A DNA stretch of 64,000 bases from Kribbella sandramycini (GTDB lineage: Bacteria; Actinomycetota; Actinomycetes; Propionibacteriales; Kribbellaceae). A model generated the notes under the pieces. It saw only the letters and a program-made list of their open reading frames with translations, ran no database searches and was not told the origin of the DNA. Position numbers and translations under genes: made by a program. Positions 45,377-53,888 of this stretch are shown here, piece by piece. Where the stretch lies: NCBI RefSeq assembly GCF_013131805.1, contig NZ_JABJRC010000005.1, positions 248,001 to 312,000 on the forward strand, given 5' to 3'. Positions within the stretch are counted from its first letter, which is position 1; each line of letters opens with the position of its first letter.

Positions 45377-46545
45377 GCGGATGCTCCCTCGGTGGCGCCG
45401 GCTCGGCGGTTACGTCGCGGCCGCTTGGCGCCCGGCGCGCTGCGCGCGACGATCAGGCGGGCCGCGGAGTTGACCAGGAAGGTGACCACGAACAGCACCA
45501 GGCCGGCCGCGATGAAGGCGCCGGTCTTCTCCGGGGAGTCGAACTCGGCCGCGTTGTTGGCGATCTTCGACGCGAAGGTCTCACCACCGGCGAAGATCGA
45601 CGGATCCCACGGGTCGTTGCCGTTCGGGACGGTGAGGATGATCATCACGGCCACGGTCTCGCCGAGCGCGCGGCCGAGACCGAGCATCGAGGCGCTGACC
45701 ACCCCGGAGCGGCCGTACGGCAGCACCGCCATCCGGACCATCTCCCAGCGGGTCGCGCCGAGCGCGAGCGCGCCCTCGCGGTGCGAGATCGGCGTCTGGG
45801 CGAAGATCTCGCGGCTGATCGCGGTGACCACCGGCAGGATCATGATCGCCAGCACCACCGAGACGGTGAAGATGACGCCGACGTTGTCGCCCGGCGCCTT
45901 GTCGAAGACCGGGATCCAGCCCAGCGCCGACGACAGGCCGTTGATCACCGGCAGCAGGATCGGGGCGAAGAACAGCGCGCCCCACAGGCCGTAGACGATC
46001 GAGGGCACCGCGGCGAGCAGGTCGACCGCGTGCGCGACCGGGGTCGCGATTCGCCGGGGCGCGTAGTACGTGACGAACAACGCGACGCCGATCGCGATCG
46101 GGACCGCGATCACCATCGCGATCACCGAGCTGATCAAGGTGGTGTAGAACAGCGCCGCGATCCCGAACCGCGGCTCGGCGCCGCCCGGCTCCCAGACCCG
46201 GGAGAACAAGAAGTTGCTGTTGTTGTCGGCCAGCGCGGGGATCGCCAGCGCCAGCAGGAAGACGCCGACGAACGCGACGATCAGGATGACCACCGCGCCG
46301 GAGCCGTGCGCGAGCCCGGAGAACAGCCGGTCGCCGAGGTGGCCGACCGGTCCGAGCGCGAGCTCCTTCTTGCTGTCGTCCTTGGTCGCCACGGCGGTGC
46401 CGCCGGTTCGGCGTCCGTCGTCGTCGGTCTCCTCGGCCAGCGCGTCGAAACGCAGCGCGGGACCGGTCTCGTCGACCAGGTCCTCGATCTTCGGCTCCGG
46501 ACCGGCCGGCCGGCCGGGCGGTTCCGTGCCGTCTGGACTACTCAT
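45373..46545 (-). CDS. pstC: phosphate ABC transporter permease PstC
   Basis: A 390-residue permease with a long acidic, Pro-rich N-terminus (about 80 residues) unusual for PstC, then six or more helices and the loop EGALALGATRWEMVRMAVLPYGRSG in parts. Coupled to pstA. The extended N-terminus could bind a cytosolic regulator (inference). Confidence 0.92.
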   Translation of the reverse strand: MSSPDGTEPPGRPAGPEPKIEDLVDETGPALRFDALAEETDDDGRRTGGTAVATKDDSKKELALGPVGHLGDRLFSGLAHGSGAVVILIVAFVGVFLLALAIPALADNNSNFLFSRVWEPGGAEPRFGIAALFYTTLISSVIAMVIAVPIAIGVALFVTYYAPRRIATPVAHAVDLLAAVPSIVYGLWGALFFAPILLPVINGLSSALGWIPVFDKAPGDNVGVIFTVSVVLAIMILPVVTAISREIFAQTPISHREGALALGATRWEMVRMAVLPYGRSGVVSASMLGLGRALGETVAVMIILTVPNGNDPWDPSIFAGGETFASKIANNAAEFDSPEKTGAFIAAGLVLFVVTFLVNSAARLIVARSAPGAKRPRRNRRAGATEGASA

Positions 46546-46614
46546 CGATGGTGCTCCAAGCGCCTGGGGTCGTCGTGGGGCGTGCGGTTCGGGATGTTCT
46601 CGATGACGAGGCGA

Positions 46615-46655
46615 AGCCCCGGCCGCCCTCCGAGGAACTCGGACCGGCCGGGGCT
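46615..46655 (-). terminator. intra-operon hairpin between pstS and pstC
   Basis: Outer arms agccccggccg/cggccggggct (46615-46625, 46645-46655) enclose an inner tccgag/ctcgga pair. Located just after the pstS stop, it would lower read-through or protect pstS mRNA, giving more binding protein than permease. Confidence 0.72.
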
Positions 46656-46673
46656 CACATCAGTGCGGTGCGG

Positions 46674-47810
46674 TCAGCTGATCGACTGGATGGCCGCGTC
46701 GACCTTGGTCCGGATCTCCTCCGGCAGCGGCGCGTAGTTCAGCTCGGTCAGCGAGGCCTGGCCGTCCTTGCCGGCGAAGTAGCTCAGGAAGCTCTTCACC
46801 AGCGCGGTCTTCTCGGCCGGGAGACCCTTGCTGCAGGCGATCTCGTAGGTGACCAGGATGATCGGGTAGGCCCCGGCCTCCTTGGTCGCGTAGTCCAGCT
46901 TCAGGGCCAGGTCGGCGCCGGTGCCGGCCGGCTTCGCGGCGGCCAGCGCCTTACCGGCGGACTCGGCGGTCAGCTCGACCGGGGCGCCCGAGCCGTTGTC
47001 GATCTGCGCGACGCCGAGCTTGTTGTCCACGGCGTACGACCACTCGACGTACGTGATCGAGTTCTTGGTGCTCTTGACGCCCTCGGCGACACCCGCGGAC
47101 TTCTCCTTGCCCGCACCGGTGCCGGTCCACTTCTTGGCCGGCTCGCCCTTCCACGCACCGGCGCCGGCGGCGGCCAGGTACTTGGTGAAGTTCTCGGTGG
47201 TGCCCGACTCGTCGGAGCGGAAGAAGACCGAGATCGGGGTCGACGGCAGCGTGGCGCCGGTGTTCAGCTTGGCGATCGCCGGGTCGTTCCAGGTCTTGAT
47301 GTCGCCCTGGAAGATCTTGGCCGCAGTGGCGCCGTCCAGCACCAGCTTCGGCAGCCCGTCGACGTTGTACGCGATCGCGACCGGACCGATCACCATCGGC
47401 AGGTTCAGCGCCGGGTTGGTCTGGCAGCGCTTCGCGGCCGCGGCCGCCTCGGTCTCGCCGCCGTCCTTGTTCTCGGTCTTGAGCGCCGAGTCCGAACCGG
47501 CGAAGTCCACCTGGTTCGCGTTGAACTGCTTGATACCCGCGCCCGACCCGGTCGCGTTGTAGTTCACCGACACGTCGGCGCACTTCTCGTTGTACTTGCT
47601 GATGACCTCTTCGATGGCGTTCTTCTGCGCCGACGAGCCTTCGGCGTTCAGCGTGCCCTGCGGGCAGTCGGCCGCGCCGGTCGAGGACGAGCCCGAGCTC
47701 GGGTTCGAGGAGCCGGACGGCTCCGGGTCACTGCCACAGGCGCTCAGTGCGAGAACGCCGAGGGATGCCACGGCGACGGTGCCGACGCGGAGCAGGCGAT
47801 TGACGGACAC
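46674..47810 (-). CDS. pstS: phosphate-binding lipoprotein PstS
   Basis: A 378-residue lipoprotein with lipobox LSAC (Cys25) and a Ser/Pro spacer. The phosphate-binding loops SGAGIKQF-like (GSGAGIKQFNANQVDFAGSD in parts) and RSDESGTTENF are intact. It delivers phosphate to PstCA-PstB. Preceded by a PHO box about 80 bases upstream. Confidence 0.95.
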   Translation of the reverse strand: MSVNRLLRVGTVAVASLGVLALSACGSDPEPSGSSNPSSGSSSTGAADCPQGTLNAEGSSAQKNAIEEVISKYNEKCADVSVNYNATGSGAGIKQFNANQVDFAGSDSALKTENKDGGETEAAAAAKRCQTNPALNLPMVIGPVAIAYNVDGLPKLVLDGATAAKIFQGDIKTWNDPAIAKLNTGATLPSTPISVFFRSDESGTTENFTKYLAAAGAGAWKGEPAKKWTGTGAGKEKSAGVAEGVKSTKNSITYVEWSYAVDNKLGVAQIDNGSGAPVELTAESAGKALAAAKPAGTGADLALKLDYATKEAGAYPIILVTYEIACSKGLPAEKTALVKSFLSYFAGKDGQASLTELNYAPLPEEIRTKVDAAIQSIS

Positions 47811-47892
47811 GAGGTGTTGCCCTTCTGCGGGAATCAGACTTCTGAACTTCCACAGACGGTAAGGAGACCAGGTGACTCATCACCCCGCCACC

Positions 47893-47914
47893 GGTGAACG
47901 ACCGGTGAACGGTT
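47893..47914 (-). promoter_or_regulatory. PHO box (PhoP site) of pstS
   Basis: Two GGTGAAC copies (47893-47899, 47904-47910) spaced exactly 11 bases equal, on the minus strand, GTTCACCGGTC-GTTCACCGG, the direct-repeat PhoP site of actinomycetes. A further GGTGAAC lies at 47959-47965. Induction by phosphate starvation is expected. Confidence 0.88.
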
Positions 47915-47971
47915 CAGGCACCATAAACGACACCCGGCGTGCCACCAGGCAGCCATCAGGTGAACTGAGTT

Positions 47972-48007
47972 AGCACCCGTCACTCTCCGTAGAGAAAGAC
48001 GAGTGCT
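47972..48007. terminator. hairpin between pstS promoter and remnant gene
   Basis: agcacccgtc (47972-47981) pairs with gacgagtgct (47998-48007), 9 of 10 bases, 16-base loop. Confidence 0.5.
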
Positions 48008-48038
48008 TGCTCACGTTTCAGTAACGGGCAGCTGACAA

Positions 48039-48240
48039 CTACTGCTGAGCCGTGGTGACCTCAGGCGCGGAGCAGGCATTGCCCTTGCACACGTTGGCGA
48101 CGACGCGCATCAGGCCCACCGCACCCCCGGCTGTTGCTGTGCGTCCAGGTGTCGCCGTTGCGCCGGTTGGCCGTGTACGTCGAGTTGACCTCCGCCCACT
48201 CCGTACCCCACCCACGCCTCCACCGGCAAACTTGCCGCAT
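48039..48240 (-). pseudogene. frameshifted remnant of a small (secreted?) protein gene
   Basis: Two frames together read like one coding C-terminus: AEVNSTYTANRRNGDTWTHSNS in one frame, then, after a one-base shift near 48135, AVGLMRVVANVCKGNACSAP and a TAG at 48039. Neither frame has a credible full-length start (ATG 48240 opens only Arg/Trp-rich sequence), so this looks like a decayed gene. Two Cys residues near the end suggest an exported disulfide protein. Low certainty. Confidence 0.35.
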
Positions 48241-48285
48241 TTGCCACACCGACCCTCTTGACGCCCGCAGGAAACTGCCCGGAGT

Positions 48286-48301
48286 TGCAACTTCGTGCAA
48301 T
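48286..48301. promoter_or_regulatory. TTGCA-N6-TGCAA palindrome, site 1
   Basis: TTGCA (48286-48290) and TGCAA (48297-48301) separated by six bases, upstream of the remnant gene and beyond the stop of the first FN3-like gene. Matches two other sites at 50937 and 52340. Confidence 0.6.
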
Positions 48302-48325
48302 TTTCGGCGGACTCCGGAAAGACGC

Positions 48326-49579
48326 TCAGCGGATGGTCAGGGTGAAGGGTTTGCTGGTGGTTGCGAGTACGGGGAGGCCGTTGATCTTGAGTGGTGGTGT
48401 TGCGATTCGCCAAGTGGTGACACCGCGACGAGTTGCCTTGATCGGCACGATCGCGGCGCCGTTCTTCAGTGGGACGGCCCGGATGTAGCGCCACCGCTTG
48501 CCGTCCCACTGGTGCAGGGCGGCGTTCATCGCGATCGCCGGCAGCACGCGCACGTTCAGCTTGGTGATCTGCCCGAGTTTGGGCCGGCTCGACTCGAATC
48601 GGGTGATGATCAGGTTCGAGATCGTCCGCGACGACCTCGCCGAACTGGAGGCCGGCGGCGTCAGCTCGATCGAGTTCGCGTTGATCTTCTTCAGTCCCGG
48701 CAGCCAGATCCGGTACTGGCGGCCGCCCAGCGACCCGATCCAGGTTTGGATCGGGTCGTCGTTGGAGTAGCCGCTGAACTTGCCGTAGGTCTTCCAGGCC
48801 GCACTGCTGGTCGGCCGGGCCTGCAGATGCACCGCCGAGGCGTAGTGCATCGTGCGCGGGCTGCTGGTCGGCGACGCGTAGATCTGCACGCTGTCCCCGT
48901 ACGGCACCTGGGCCGCCACACCGGAGATACCCGCCTGCGCCGAAATGACCTCCACCCGGCGACCGAAGTTGAAGTCGTGACCCCAGGTATTGCCCGCCCA
49001 CACCCGATAGCTCGTTGGCCGAGGTCGCGGCGGAACAGTGAACGTGGTCGCTCCCAGCGGTACGGCGATGTCGACGCCCGCACCGCCATCAGGCCCGTAC
49101 GCGGTGATCTTGAGCCACTCGTCCGGCAGGTCGAGCGGATCACCTGGCGTCTGGTCGACGACCGGCTCCTGCGTCCAGGACAGCCGCACCGAGCCATCCG
49201 CCAACAGGTCGGCATCCTGAACCCGCGGCTGATTCGGCCGCCGCGCGTCGAACACCACCGACGTAGCGACCGCACTCCGCTCCCCCTCCGCATTCCGCGA
49301 CGTCACGCGAATCCGGATCCGGTCGCTGTTCGGCAAACCGTCGACGAAAGCCTTGTTCGCCGCACCGGCCGCCACCGTCCTGACTTCGAAGATCACGCCG
49401 GTGTCGACGTACTCCTTCTCGATCACGTTCGCTTCACCATTGTCCTGCCAAGTGACCTGGGCAAACCCTTTGACCCAAGCAACAGCGACGTCGGTGGGCG
49501 CATCCGGAGCGGCTGCCCAGGCGGGGGTGGTGAGGGTGGTCGTGAGGAGGGCGGTGGTCAGGGCGAGTGTTTTGCGCAT
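48326..49579 (-). CDS. secreted FN3-like protein A
   Basis: A 417-residue exported protein (signal peptide ~1-22, PAWAAAP). The first half has an FN3-like domain starting APDAPTDVAVAWVKGFAQVTW; the rest is beta-rich with LGGRQYRIWLPGLKKINANSIELTP, alignable to the paralogs' LGNRQYRLYVPARKVAxGNII. It ends in a strand TTSKPFTLTIR, also conserved. Only 5 bases separate it from the next family member, so they share a transcript. It is the most diverged of three tandem copies. Function unknown; probably extracellular. Confidence 0.75.
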   Translation of the reverse strand: MRKTLALTTALLTTTLTTPAWAAAPDAPTDVAVAWVKGFAQVTWQDNGEANVIEKEYVDTGVIFEVRTVAAGAANKAFVDGLPNSDRIRIRVTSRNAEGERSAVATSVVFDARRPNQPRVQDADLLADGSVRLSWTQEPVVDQTPGDPLDLPDEWLKITAYGPDGGAGVDIAVPLGATTFTVPPRPRPTSYRVWAGNTWGHDFNFGRRVEVISAQAGISGVAAQVPYGDSVQIYASPTSSPRTMHYASAVHLQARPTSSAAWKTYGKFSGYSNDDPIQTWIGSLGGRQYRIWLPGLKKINANSIELTPPASSSARSSRTISNLIITRFESSRPKLGQITKLNVRVLPAIAMNAALHQWDGKRWRYIRAVPLKNGAAIVPIKATRRGVTTWRIATPPLKINGLPVLATTSKPFTLTIR

Positions 49580-49584
49580 AGTTG

Positions 49585-50837
49585 TCAGCCGATGGTGATG
49601 GGGAAGGGGGAGCTGGTGGTGGGGGTGAGGGGGAGGTTGTTGATGGTGGCGGCGGGGAGGGAGATGCGGTAGCTGTAGGGGCCTCGGTCGGCGCCGGTGT
49701 TGGCGTGGGCGAGCATGGAGCCGTTGCGGAACTGGACTGCGAAGACGTTGCGCCAGTGGCCTTTGAGGAGGACCTGGAGCATGCCGCGGACGGTGACGGC
49801 GGGCTGGATCTTGGCCCAGACGTCGACGCGGGCGTGGCGGGCCGGGTGGGCCGGGGTGAAGCCCTTACTGACGAACTTGACGTAGGTCTTGGAGGATCGG
49901 GCCGAGGTCGAGGTGGCCGGGGTCAGCGCGATGATGTTGCCAACAGCAACTTTGCGGGCCGGGACGTAGAGCCGGTACTGGCGGTTGCCCAGCGAAGCGA
50001 TGCCGGTGTCGAAGGCGGTGGTCGTGTTGCCGGTGTAGCGGCCGTAGGTCTTCCAGGCGTCTGTGGTCTTGGCGCGGGCCTGCAGCTCGACCTTGATCCC
50101 GCCGGCCTTCTCCTTGTGGCCCTCGGTGAACATCATGCTCAGGCTGCTCTTGATACCCAGCCGTGACGAGTAGACCGCGCCGGCGGGGACGCTGATCCCG
50201 GCGCCGATCGTGCCGACCCGCAGCAGTTTGGCGTCCGGCGTCTCACCCCACTCGTTGGTGGAGATCAGCCGAACGGCGGCGGGCCGGGGCAGCGCGGCCA
50301 GGTTGGCCGAGGTCTGGCGGGGATCGAAGTCGAAGGTCTGGGTGGCCGTGCCGGGCAGATCAGCGACGGCTTTGAAGCCCACGTTGCCGGGCAGGTCCAG
50401 AATGTCGCCCGGTGTCCGGTCCTGATCGGACGGCGTCGCCCAGAAGAGGCTGATGTTCAGCCGGCTGTCCAGCCCGGCGTCGGACAGCCCGGGCGGCGCG
50501 GGGCGCTGGGTGTCGAACCAGCCCGTCGCGGTCGACTGGGTCAGGTCGTCGCCACTGGCAACAACCAGGCGGACCCGGTCCGCGGCCTTCAGCTTGGCCG
50601 GCAGGATCACTTCGTTGCCCTCGGCAGCAGTCACCGACTTGAGCAGCTCGGTCCGATGCGGGTCTCGTACTCGGCCCAGATGGTGTTCGGGCCGCCGTCG
50701 TCGCTCCACGAGAGCCGGAGATCCCGGTCGGGAGACCAGACGACCGCGGCGGCGGTCGGTGCGGCGGCCCAGGCGGGCGCCGGGAGGACGGCGGTCAAAA
50801 GGGCGGCCGTGACCGCGGTGACGACAAGCTTGCGCAT
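49585..50837 (-). pseudogene. secreted FN3-like protein B, frameshifted
   Basis: A signal-peptide frame starts at ATG 50837 (MRKLVVTAVTAALLTAV) and ends by frameshift at 50631; the rest of the family domain continues in another frame to 49585. At about 50645-50660 the reading ...WAEYETRIG must lose register to reach TELLKSVTAAEGNEV; adding one base restores a ~417-residue protein that aligns end to end with copy C. The C-terminal half is nearly identical to copy C at the DNA level. It is a disrupted gene or a sequencing error. Confidence 0.8.
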
Positions 50838-50936
50838 GCGGGATCCCCAGGGTGAGAACGCCTGGTGGTCACCCCTGCCGCCAGTGCGTGAGCTGAAAAT
50901 AGCGCACGCACCGGCGGGTGGAGCAAGTCCTACGGG

Positions 50937-50952
50937 TTGCAGCTTGGTGCAA
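50937..50952. promoter_or_regulatory. TTGCA-N6-TGCAA palindrome, site 2
   Basis: TTGCA (50937-50941) and TGCAA (50948-50952), six-base spacer gcttgg, 99 bases upstream of the copy B start. The leader in between shares blocks gtgcgtgcg, ggcaggggtga and tctcacc with that of copy C. Confidence 0.75.
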
Positions 50953-52239
50953 TTACTTCACGGTGAGGTTGTACGCCGGGCTGGTGTTCGCCTGCACGGT
51001 GAGACCGTTGACGACGATGTTCGGGACGATGAAGCGCAGCCGCAGCGTGTAGCGCTCGGTCTCGATGTCACCGCGCTCGACGTACGAGCCCTTGGTCAGC
51101 GGGACGGTGAAGTCGGGGATGTCGATCCAGCGCTTGCCGTCCCAGCCCTGGACCTTGGCCCGGACCGACACCGCCGGGGAGATCTTCACCGAGAGGGTGG
51201 AGCGGCCGCCGACCTTGACGACCGACGGGCTGAAGCCGCCGCTGACGAACTTGACGTAGGTCTTCGAGGACTTGACCGAGGTCGAGGTGGCCGGGGTCAG
51301 CGCGATGATGTTGCCAGCAGCAACCTTGCGGGCCGGGACGTAGAGCCGGTACTGGCGGTTGCCCAGCGCGGCGATCCCGGTGTCGAAGGCGGCGGTGGTG
51401 GCGCCGGTGTAGCGGCCGTAGGTCTTGAAGGCCTCGGTGGTCTTGCCGCGGGCCTGCAGCTCGACCTTGATCCCGCTGGCCTTCTCCTTGTGGCCCTCGG
51501 TGAAGACCAGGCTCAGGCTGCTCTTGATCGCGAGCCGGTTGGAGTAGAGCGCCGAGGCCGGGACGGTGATACCGGAGCCCATGACGCCGAGCTTCACGAT
51601 CTTGGCGGACGCCGCGCTGCTGCCCCACTCGTTGACGCCGACGACCCGGATCGACGACGGCCGAGCCTGCGCCGGGACGACGCCCGTGGTCGCGCCGACG
51701 GCGAAGTCGTAGGTCTTGTTCGGAGTCGAGCCCGGCAGGTCGACGACGGCCGCGGCCGAGCCGTTGCCCGGGACGTCCAGCGGGTCGTTCGGCGTGCCGC
51801 TGTCCGCGACGGCGGTCAGCGCCCACTTCAGGTTGATGGCGGCGTTGGCGGCCAGGTTCGCGTCCTGGACGACCGGCACGCCCGGCAGGAAGGTGTCGAA
51901 CTCCGGCGACGGAGCCGCCGCGCTCTCGCCCTCGGCGTTGGACGCCTTGACGATGAGCTTCACCTTGTCCTTGCCCTTGGCGAGAATGCTCTTCGGGACG
52001 AGGATCTCGTTCGCGGCGGTCGAGACGACATCGGCGAACTTGAGCTCGTTACCGCCCGGCAGCTGCCAGTAGACGGTGTTGGCCAGGTCGGCGTCGACCC
52101 AGCTCAGCTTGATGTTGTTCGCGTCGGCCCAGGAGATCGCGACGTTGGTCGGCGCGTCCGGGACGGCGGCGAAGGCGGGCGCCGCGACGCCGACCGACAG
52201 GAGGGCGGCCACGGCAGCAGTGGCGGTGAATCTACGCAT
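50953..52239 (-). CDS. secreted FN3-like protein C
   Basis: A 428-residue exported protein: signal peptide ~1-24 (APAFAAVP), an FN3-like domain (APTNVAISWADANNIKLSWVD in parts), a second beta-sandwich region (RPSSIRVVGVNEWGSS) and the conserved block LGNRQYRLYVPARKVAAGNIIALTP in parts. It ends SPAYNLTVK. Its C-terminal region is close to copy B in DNA sequence, indicating recent duplication or gene conversion. Transcribed from its own promoter with palindrome site 3. Function unknown. Confidence 0.8.
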   Translation of the reverse strand: MRRFTATAAVAALLSVGVAAPAFAAVPDAPTNVAISWADANNIKLSWVDADLANTVYWQLPGGNELKFADVVSTAANEILVPKSILAKGKDKVKLIVKASNAEGESAAAPSPEFDTFLPGVPVVQDANLAANAAINLKWALTAVADSGTPNDPLDVPGNGSAAAVVDLPGSTPNKTYDFAVGATTGVVPAQARPSSIRVVGVNEWGSSAASAKIVKLGVMGSGITVPASALYSNRLAIKSSLSLVFTEGHKEKASGIKVELQARGKTTEAFKTYGRYTGATTAAFDTGIAALGNRQYRLYVPARKVAAGNIIALTPATSTSVKSSKTYVKFVSGGFSPSVVKVGGRSTLSVKISPAVSVRAKVQGWDGKRWIDIPDFTVPLTKGSYVERGDIETERYTLRLRFIVPNIVVNGLTVQANTSPAYNLTVK

Positions 52240-52339
52240 GAAGGTATTTCCCCAGGTGAGAGCGCCTGACGATCACCCCTGCCGTCAGTCCGCGTGTGTG
52301 GGCGAAATGTAACGCACGCACAGGCCGCGAAACGAAGTT

Positions 52340-52355
52340 TTGCAGCTATGTGCAA
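52340..52355. promoter_or_regulatory. TTGCA-N6-TGCAA palindrome, site 3
   Basis: TTGCA (52340-52344) and TGCAA (52351-52355), spacer gctatg, 100 bases upstream of the copy C start, the same distance as site 2. A TACATT-like -10 element lies between the site and the conserved leader. Confidence 0.75.
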
Positions 52356-52404
52356 TGTGACCGAGGTTTCAATCCACACTCGGTGGGGAATGCGTGACTC
52401 TCCG

Positions 52405-52878
52405 TCAGCTGGAGAAGTCCTCCGGGGCGACGCCGTCGAGGAACTGACGGAAGCGTTCGAGCTCGGCCTGCTCCTCCTCGGGAGTGGCGACGCCGGCCTC
52501 CCGCAGCACCTCCTCGGTACAGCGGATCGGGGTGTTCAGCCGGACCGCGAGCGCCACCGAGTCGCTCGGACGAGCGGAGACCCGGACGCCGTTGTCGAGT
52601 ACCAGCTCGGCATAGAAGACGGCCTCGCGCAGCTCGACGATCTCGACCGCCTCGATCCGGACGCCCCAGGCCTCGATCAGGTCGCGCATCAGGTCGTGGG
52701 TGAGCGGCCGCGACGGCCGCAGGCCCTGCTCCTCGTAGGCGATCGCGGTCGCCTCGACCGAGCCGATCGAGATCGGCAGGTAGCGGTAGCCCTCGGACTC
52801 GCGCAGCATCATCACCGGGGCCCGGTTGGGCGATTCCATCCGGATCCCGATCAGTGTCAGTTCTCGCATCATCGTCAT
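52405..52878 (-). CDS. bifunctional nuclease (BFN) domain protein
   Basis: A 157-residue protein with the BFN/DUF151 signatures LPISIGSVEATAIAYEEQG, RPLTHDLMRDLIEAWG and SARPSDSVALAVRLNTPI. A C-terminal acidic helix follows. Family members have been reported with RNase and DNase activity. The start may be any of clustered ATGs at 52878-52867. Monocistronic. Confidence 0.9.
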   Translation of the reverse strand: MTMMRELTLIGIRMESPNRAPVMMLRESEGYRYLPISIGSVEATAIAYEEQGLRPSRPLTHDLMRDLIEAWGVRIEAVEIVELREAVFYAELVLDNGVRVSARPSDSVALAVRLNTPIRCTEEVLREAGVATPEEEQAELERFRQFLDGVAPEDFSS

Positions 52879-53000
52879 GGTGCGACCTCTCCTCAGACCG
52901 GCTCCCGGTGGGGCGCCGGTTCCTCGGTAGGAACATACCCGTCGGTTCCAGTGTCACCCGGACACGCCTCCCGCTGTGCCTGGATCGTCACCCAGCCGTG

Positions 53001-53879
53001 TCAGGGCGCGCGGAAACGCTCTGACACCATCCGCCCGTCCGCGAGCCGGTGCGCGACGACGAACGAGCCGGTCGCGAACTTGCCGACCTTGAGCCCCAGC
53101 TCCCGCGCGAGCGCCGGCAGCACCGGCCGGTGCGAGCACACGACCGTCACCTTGCCCGGCTTCCAGGCGCGCTCGGCCAATCCGTCGAGACCGCCCGGGT
53201 CGGCGTCGTACCCACGCTCGGAGATCTCCGGCCACAGGTGGATATGCCGCTGCAGGGAGTCGGCGTACGGCGTCAGCGTCGCGACACATCGCTCTGCGTC
53301 ACTGGAGATCAACCGATTGGCGCCGAGCGCCGCCAGTACGCCGGTGAGTCGCGCGGCGACCGCCGTACCGGCATCGTTGAGCGGGCGCAGGGTGTCCTTC
53401 CCGTCCCACTCCTTACGTTTCACGGCCTCCGCATGCCGGACGACGATCAGCGTCGCGACCACCGATACGACGCCGCCCAGGGCGTCCAGAATGCCGACAT
53501 CGCGCGGGTAGCTGAGCCGGCCGCGCGCCTTACCGACCGGCAGCCAGGCGATCTCGTCGACCTCGTCGTTCGGCTCGAAACCGTGCTCGGTCGTCGGAAC
53601 GGCCGACCAGTAGTGCACGAGCTTCTCGACGGTGGCGCCGTTCTTGCGGACCGGATAGCGCTGGACGCCGAGCGACGGGCCGATCAGCACCTGCTCGCCG
53701 GTCTCCTCCTCGATCTCGCGGTGCGCGCCGAGCAGCACATGCTCGTGCGGCGTGAGTTTGCCCTTGGGCAGCGACCAGTCGTCGTACCGAGGCCGGTGCA
53801 CGAGCAACACCTCGCGGGCGCCGCGGCGCTCTCGCCAGACGACGCCCCCCGCGGCGATAACCGTCGCCGGGTGACTCAT
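53001..53879 (-). CDS. mutT1: MutT1-type Nudix/histidine-phosphatase fusion
   Basis: A 292-residue two-domain protein. The Nudix box spans residues 40-62 (GKLTPHEHVLLGAHREIEEETGE in parts) and hydrolyses oxidised nucleotides or ApnA; the C-terminal histidine-phosphatase domain begins LIVVRHAEAV and includes SSDAERCVATLTPYA and SHRPVL. This is the mycobacterial MutT1 architecture. It is 9 bases downstream of ppk1. Confidence 0.9.
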   Translation of the reverse strand: MSHPATVIAAGGVVWRERRGAREVLLVHRPRYDDWSLPKGKLTPHEHVLLGAHREIEEETGEQVLIGPSLGVQRYPVRKNGATVEKLVHYWSAVPTTEHGFEPNDEVDEIAWLPVGKARGRLSYPRDVGILDALGGVVSVVATLIVVRHAEAVKRKEWDGKDTLRPLNDAGTAVAARLTGVLAALGANRLISSDAERCVATLTPYADSLQRHIHLWPEISERGYDADPGGLDGLAERAWKPGKVTVVCSHRPVLPALARELGLKVGKFATGSFVVAHRLADGRMVSERFRAP

Positions 53880-53888
53880 GGTGACAGC

